64,000 bases of DNA from Pigmentiphaga litoralis (lineage in GTDB: Bacteria > Pseudomonadota > Gammaproteobacteria > Burkholderiales > Burkholderiaceae_B): positions 3,162,001 through 3,226,000 of the forward strand of contig NZ_JACCBP010000001.1 of NCBI RefSeq assembly GCF_013408655.1. The letters are read 5' to 3'. This document shows positions 60,313 to 64,000 of the stretch, piece after piece; position 1 is the stretch's first letter, and every line of letters starts with the position of its first letter. A model generated the notes under the pieces. The model had not been told where the DNA came from. It saw only the letters and a list, made by a program, of their open reading frames with translations, and did not search any database. The translations under genes were made by a program, and so were the position numbers.

Positions 60313-61479
60313 TTATTTCGACGCCCCGCATTGCTCCGCGTACGCGTCCCCATGCGACGCCAGCACGTTCTTCACCAGCATCTTGAACATCGGCTTGCCG
60401 TCAGCGCCCTCGGCCACCTGGTAAATGTTGTAGTTCTGGATCGGGTAATTGTTCTTGTTGAACTTGAAGTCGCCGCGCACCGACTGGAAGGGTGTGGTGC
60501 GGATCGCATCGATGAAGGCCTGGGAATCGGACGCCTTGCCGCCGATCTTTTTCAACGCCTCGCCGATCAGGATGGCGGCGTCGTAGCTGAACGCCGCAAA
60601 CGAGGTCGGCGTGCGGCCGTACTTCTTTTCGTAGGCCGCGACAAACTGCTTGTTCTGGGCATTGTCGGCACTGGGCTGCCACGTTTCGGCCACGATATTG
60701 CCGTAGGCGACCTTGCCGATGGCGCCCAGGCTGGTCGGTTCCAGCGTGTGCACGCTATACAGCGGAATGGTCTTGCCCATGCCCATCTGCTGATACTGGC
60801 GGACGAACGAGACGCCCTGCCCGCCCGGGAAGAAGCCAAACACGCCGGCGGGTTTCGCCGCGCCGATCTGGCTGAGCTCGGCCGAAAAATCCAGCTGCGT
60901 CAGTGACGTGTAGATTTCGTTCGAGATCTTGCCTTTGTAGAAGCGCTTCAGGCCGGTGACCTTGTCTTTCGAGCCCAGAAAGTTCGGCGCGATGATGCTG
61001 ATGTCGGCCACTTTCTGGTCGTTCAGATACTTGCCCATGGCTTCGGCCGTGGCATCGCTTTGCCAGGACGTGACGAACAGGTTGGGCTTGCACTGCGCGC
61101 CCGCGAGCGGGGACGGGCCCGACACGGAACCGACGAAGGGAATCTTGCTGGCGCCGATCTTGGCCTGCAGGGCCATCATGACGTTGGCGTAGGTCAGGCC
61201 GGTCACGATGTCGACCTTTTCGCGTTCCAGCAGTTTGGTCAGCCCCAGCATGCCCACGTCGGGCTTCATCTGGTCGTCTTCCTGGATGACCTTGACGTCA
61301 TAGCCGCCCAGCTTGCCCTTGCCCTGTTCCACGGCCAGCATGAAGCCATCGGCCTGGTCGCGCCCCACGTCGGCTGCCTGGCCCGACAGGGTCCCCAGAA
61401 AGCCGATCTTGACCTGCGCCATGGCAGGCGCGGTACAAAGGCCCGCGAGGCCGAGCACCATCACCATCGTCGTTTTCAT
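60313..61479 (-). CDS. ABC transporter branched-chain-type substrate-binding protein (LivK-like)
   Basis: The 388-residue periplasmic binding protein has a signal with AMA-QV cleavage. It shows VKIGFLGTLSGQAADVGRDQ, FVGSVSGPSPLAGAQC-like SVSGPSPL, IIAPNFLGSKDKVTGLKRFY and SYDAAILIGEALKKIGG. No permease or ATPase of a branched-chain system is encoded next to it, so it is an orphan that probably docks to a transporter elsewhere. It is divergent from the LysR gene at 61611. Confidence 0.87.
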   Translation of the reverse strand: MKTTMVMVLGLAGLCTAPAMAQVKIGFLGTLSGQAADVGRDQADGFMLAVEQGKGKLGGYDVKVIQEDDQMKPDVGMLGLTKLLEREKVDIVTGLTYANVMMALQAKIGASKIPFVGSVSGPSPLAGAQCKPNLFVTSWQSDATAEAMGKYLNDQKVADISIIAPNFLGSKDKVTGLKRFYKGKISNEIYTSLTQLDFSAELSQIGAAKPAGVFGFFPGGQGVSFVRQYQQMGMGKTIPLYSVHTLEPTSLGAIGKVAYGNIVAETWQPSADNAQNKQFVAAYEKKYGRTPTSFAAFSYDAAILIGEALKKIGGKASDSQAFIDAIRTTPFQSVRGDFKFNKNNYPIQNYNIYQVAEGADGKPMFKMLVKNVLASHGDAYAEQCGASK

Positions 61480-61557
61480 TGCGTGTCTCCCGGGGCCTGT
61501 CGGCCCATCGTTGTTATGCCGCGATTATGTGGTCCGGCGTGTCTGCCGGCCATCGCG

Positions 61558-61589
61558 CTGATTGATTCCGCGGTATTAAACTGATTGAT
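61558..61589. promoter_or_regulatory. CTGATTGAT direct repeats, probable LysR target
   Basis: CTGATTGAT occurs exactly at 61558-61566 and 61581-61589, 23 bases apart (about two helical turns). The second copy lies inside AACT-N7-AGTT (61579-61593), a LysR-type inverted repeat. The region separates the divergent LysR and LivK-type genes. Confidence 0.55.
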
Positions 61590-61610
61590 AGTTCTTGGAC
61601 CAGGCGCGAC

Positions 61611-62540
61611 ATGAAAGACCTGAACCTTCTGTACGTGTTCGAAGCCCTGTGGCGCGACCGCTCGGTCACCATCGCAGCCGAAAGCCTGGACGTGACGCAG
61701 GGCGCCGTCAGCAGCGCGCTCAAGCGCATGCGGGATGAATACGGCGACAAGCTCTTCATGCTGGCCGGTCGGCGCATGGAACCGACGGCGATGGCGACCA
61801 GCATTGCGCCATCCTTGCTGGAAGCGCTCAATGCGATCCGCAAGACAACCGGCGTGCAGACCTCGTTCGATGCGGCCGAATCCACTCGGTCCTTCACGAT
61901 CCGCACGCGCGACGTGGGCGAAGTGGTTGTGCTTCCCAACCTGTTTGCCCGCATGGAAGGCATCGCCCCCCGGGTCAAGATCAACGTCATGTTCGCTCCG
62001 ATCGAAGAAACGGTGCACGGCCTGTCCACCGGCCGCATGGACGTGGCGCTCGGCTACCTGCCGGCGCTGGAACGCAACATCCACAAGAAGGTGCTGTTCA
62101 AGCAACGCTACCTGTGCGTGATGCGCAACGACCATCCGCTGGCGCACGCCGAACTGACACTGAAACGTTTCCTGTCGCAGCAGCACCTGCTGGTCGAATA
62201 CGCCGGCAGCGGCCACGTGCTGCTGGAACGCGCACTGATCGAAGCCGGCGCCAAGGACCGCATCCGGGTGCGCATGCCGCAGTACCTGGCCGCGCCCCAT
62301 CTGGTGCTGCGCTCCGACCTGATCTGGACGTGCCCCGAATCGCTGGTCGCCGAACTGCGCAAGCATTTCCCCCTGGCCGTCAAACCCCTGCCCCTGCCCA
62401 TGGGCAATTTCGATGTCGCGCTGTACTGGCATGACCGCTTCCACAAGGATCCGGCCAACCAGTGGTTCCGGCAGCAGCTGATCGACTGCGTGCACGACAT
62501 CCAGGTCGGCCCGCTGACCACGCCGCGCGCATCAGCCTGA
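61611..62540 (+). CDS. LysR-family transcriptional regulator
   Basis: The 309-residue protein starts MKDLNLLYVFEALWRDRSVT with helix-turn-helix residues in GAVSSALKRMRDEYGDKLFM and LAGRRMEPTAMA. The effector domain shows FTIRTRDVGEVVVLPNLFAR, wording of the NodD/NahR/LinR subgroup. It is divergent from the LivK-type gene and next to the FAH/VOC pair, either of which it could control. Confidence 0.9.
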   Translation: MKDLNLLYVFEALWRDRSVTIAAESLDVTQGAVSSALKRMRDEYGDKLFMLAGRRMEPTAMATSIAPSLLEALNAIRKTTGVQTSFDAAESTRSFTIRTRDVGEVVVLPNLFARMEGIAPRVKINVMFAPIEETVHGLSTGRMDVALGYLPALERNIHKKVLFKQRYLCVMRNDHPLAHAELTLKRFLSQQHLLVEYAGSGHVLLERALIEAGAKDRIRVRMPQYLAAPHLVLRSDLIWTCPESLVAELRKHFPLAVKPLPLPMGNFDVALYWHDRFHKDPANQWFRQQLIDCVHDIQVGPLTTPRASA

Positions 62541-62557
62541 TCACAGGCAGCACCCGG

Positions 62558-63454
62558 TCAGTCGACGATGGTGAACTCGAACTCGCCGATGTTCTCGATC
62601 CACTGACGCACCACATCGCCCGCTTTCAAAAACTGCTTGCGCGCCATGCCGACCCCCGACGGCGTACCCGTCAGGATCAGGTCGCCCGGCGACAACGTGA
62701 TGCGCGAGCTGAGCTGCGCGATCTGGTCCGCGATCGTGAACAGCATCTGCGACGTGTTCGAGTCCTGCATCAGTTCGCCGTTGACCCACAGCTTCATCGA
62801 CAGGGCCATGGGGTCGCCAATGAACTGCGCGGGCGTGATCGCCGGGCCCATCGGACACGAGCCATCGAACGACTTCTGTCCGATCCAGTCCCAGCGGAAC
62901 GGCGACGTGTCGGGCACGTTGGGCCGCGACACCCAGTCCCGCGCCGACAGGTCGTTGGTCACGACATAGCCCGCGACGTAATCCATCGCTTCGTCGACCG
63001 GCACGTCCTTGCAGGTGCGCCCTATGACGACGCCCAGTTCGATTTCCCAGTCCAGCATGGTGGACCCGGCCGGAATGCGCACCTTCGCATCCGGGCCCAC
63101 CACGGTCGCGCCGCCGGCCTTGATGTTGTGCCACGGCAGGTAGCCCTTGCCCTTCGGATCCCCTTCGAGCGGCATGCCCAGCACACGTTTCATCTCTTCG
63201 ACGTGGTCGCTGAAGTTGACCCCCGCGAAGTAGATGGTGCGCGGCGCGGGTAGCGGCGCAAGCAGCGTGGCCCCCGACACGTAGTCGCGCCCGGGCAAGT
63301 CGCGGCCCAGGGTCGCCAGCTTTTCGGTCGCGCGCGGCCAGTCTTCCAGCACGTCCTGCACGCCCGCGTAGCGCGGCGACGCGTAGATCTTGCCTTCGTG
63401 CAGCAGGCCGGTCTTGCGCGTGCCTTCGTGCTCGATCGTCACGAGCTGGATCAT
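62558..63454 (-). CDS. Fumarylacetoacetate hydrolase family protein
   Basis: The 298-residue protein has the FAH fold markers IYFAGVNFSDHVEEMKRVLG, the metal-binding Glu-x-Glu in MLDWEIELGVVIGR and ILTGTPSGVGMARKQFLKAG. Family members hydrolyse C-C bonds of acylpyruvates or isomerise/decarboxylate ring-fission products in aromatic degradation. It overlaps the VOC gene by four bases (ATGA), so the two act in one pathway. Confidence 0.9.
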   Translation of the reverse strand: MIQLVTIEHEGTRKTGLLHEGKIYASPRYAGVQDVLEDWPRATEKLATLGRDLPGRDYVSGATLLAPLPAPRTIYFAGVNFSDHVEEMKRVLGMPLEGDPKGKGYLPWHNIKAGGATVVGPDAKVRIPAGSTMLDWEIELGVVIGRTCKDVPVDEAMDYVAGYVVTNDLSARDWVSRPNVPDTSPFRWDWIGQKSFDGSCPMGPAITPAQFIGDPMALSMKLWVNGELMQDSNTSQMLFTIADQIAQLSSRITLSPGDLILTGTPSGVGMARKQFLKAGDVVRQWIENIGEFEFTIVD

Positions 63455-63981
63455 GATGCCGATCCCTTGATCTTCAGTTCTTCCAGGCTGCCGATATCGG
63501 CGGCGTCGTCCATGGAAAAGCGGTCGCCGTAGTCGAACAGGTCGTCATGCTGGAAGCCGTTTTCGTACCACTGGATTTCCCACCAGTTGTGGTCCAGGTC
63601 TTCCAGGTAGAACGAATACACGCCATGCATTTCCTGCGGCGGCAGCACTTGCCGGATGCCGTACTTGTCTTGGTCGCGGACCGCCGCGGCATGCGCCTGA
63701 TCGACCTCGTCCCGCGTTTCGACGTCCAGCCCCCAGTGATTGAGCAGGTTGGTCGGGTGCACCTGGTCGCCGACTTCCACGCAAATCACATGGAAGCGCT
63801 GGGCCAGCCGGACGGCCATGGCGGGCTTGCCGTGGCGCACGCATTCGAGGCCCAGAAATTCTTCGTAGAAGCGGCGCGACGCCTTCAGGCTGAAGCACTC
63901 CAGCGTGCCGTGGCCCAGGCAGAATGGCTTGACGACGGACGGGTGGGTCGGGGGGTCGACGCGACAATTTTCTGGCAGCAT
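63451..63981 (-). CDS. VOC-superfamily protein (extradiol dioxygenase/glyoxalase-like)
   Basis: The 176-residue protein starts at 63981 with GGAG upstream. The VOC layout is LGHGTLECFSLKASRRFYEE and FLGLECVRHGKPAMAV, then the closing metal segment SFYLEDLDHNWWEIQWYENG with the typical WEIQ glutamate. Together with the FAH-family gene it suggests ring-cleavage product handling. Upstream genes of this minus-strand unit are outside the window. Confidence 0.85.
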   Translation of the reverse strand: MLPENCRVDPPTHPSVVKPFCLGHGTLECFSLKASRRFYEEFLGLECVRHGKPAMAVRLAQRFHVICVEVGDQVHPTNLLNHWGLDVETRDEVDQAHAAAVRDQDKYGIRQVLPPQEMHGVYSFYLEDLDHNWWEIQWYENGFQHDDLFDYGDRFSMDDAADIGSLEELKIKGSAS

Positions 63982-64000
63982 GGCAGTCTCCGTTAGGGTG

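Noticed and set aside
1..64000. Mobile elements, integrases, tRNA or rRNA genes
   Set aside because: No transposase or integrase motifs, terminal repeats or cloverleaf-like sequence were recognised by eye. A tRNA scan would be needed to exclude a tRNA fully.

Overview
The window is about 65 percent GC, densely coded, and dominated by genes typical of a soil or host-associated betaproteobacterium (Burkholderiales, most likely Alcaligenaceae such as Bordetella, Achromobacter or a relative). The strongest taxonomic hint is the set of eight separate Bug-family (TctC-type) periplasmic binding proteins, none accompanied by TctA/TctB membrane genes. The rest is LysR, GntR, LacI and AsnC regulators and small catabolic operons. 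I see no tRNA, rRNA, CRISPR array, transposase or phage gene, so this looks like chromosomal metabolic territory and not an island.

Layout. 1-1675: a truncated hypothetical gene, an AT-rich intergenic region and a lone Bug gene closed by tandem micro-repeats and a terminator. 1702-5507: a GntR regulator divergent from Bug + Rieske oxygenase alpha/beta, with a perfect palindrome between them. 5607-11817: a LacI-controlled operon (binding protein, two permeases, ATPase, phosphodiesterase, HAD phosphatase) that looks like a phosphodiester uptake and hydrolysis unit. 11933-17500: an FbpABC-type ferric importer followed directly by a heavy-metal-type two-component system. 17612-18960: a small conserved gene, queE and queD. 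19114-21501: an RsbQ-like hydrolase next to a soluble PAS histidine kinase, then a small hypothetical gene. 21707-25692: CoA-transferase, amidohydrolase, LysR and Bug. 25865-27244: a lipoprotein hydrolase. 27424-30669: a Fur box, a TonB siderophore receptor and PiuC. 30728-33401: glucose 1-dehydrogenase and a GH15 glycosidase.

33492-41815: more Bug genes, an amino-acid permease, a GntR regulator and two MmgE/PrpD-family proteins in divergent arrangement. 41908-48540: a GntR regulator, an SsuABC/NMT1-type importer, a second Rieske oxygenase alpha/beta pair, a D-2-hydroxyacid dehydrogenase and RidA, apparently one catabolic operon. 48663-49702: a cysteine-dioxygenase-like cupin overlapping an AsnC regulator. 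49703-56765 (minus strand): a seven-gene operon with Bug, a cysteine-dioxygenase-like protein, an MDR reductase, a thioesterase, a VOC protein, an acyl-CoA ligase and a UbiD-type decarboxylase. 57407-63981: two LysR-controlled units (hydrolase + Bug; LivK-type binding protein) and an FAH-family hydrolase overlapping a VOC protein.

The common theme is capture of scarce organic acids or aromatic compounds by high-affinity binding proteins, and their ring oxidation, CoA activation and hydrolysis. Each unit has its own local regulator. Exact substrates cannot be read from the sequence. Function calls rest on motifs and family resemblance seen by eye; no database search was run.
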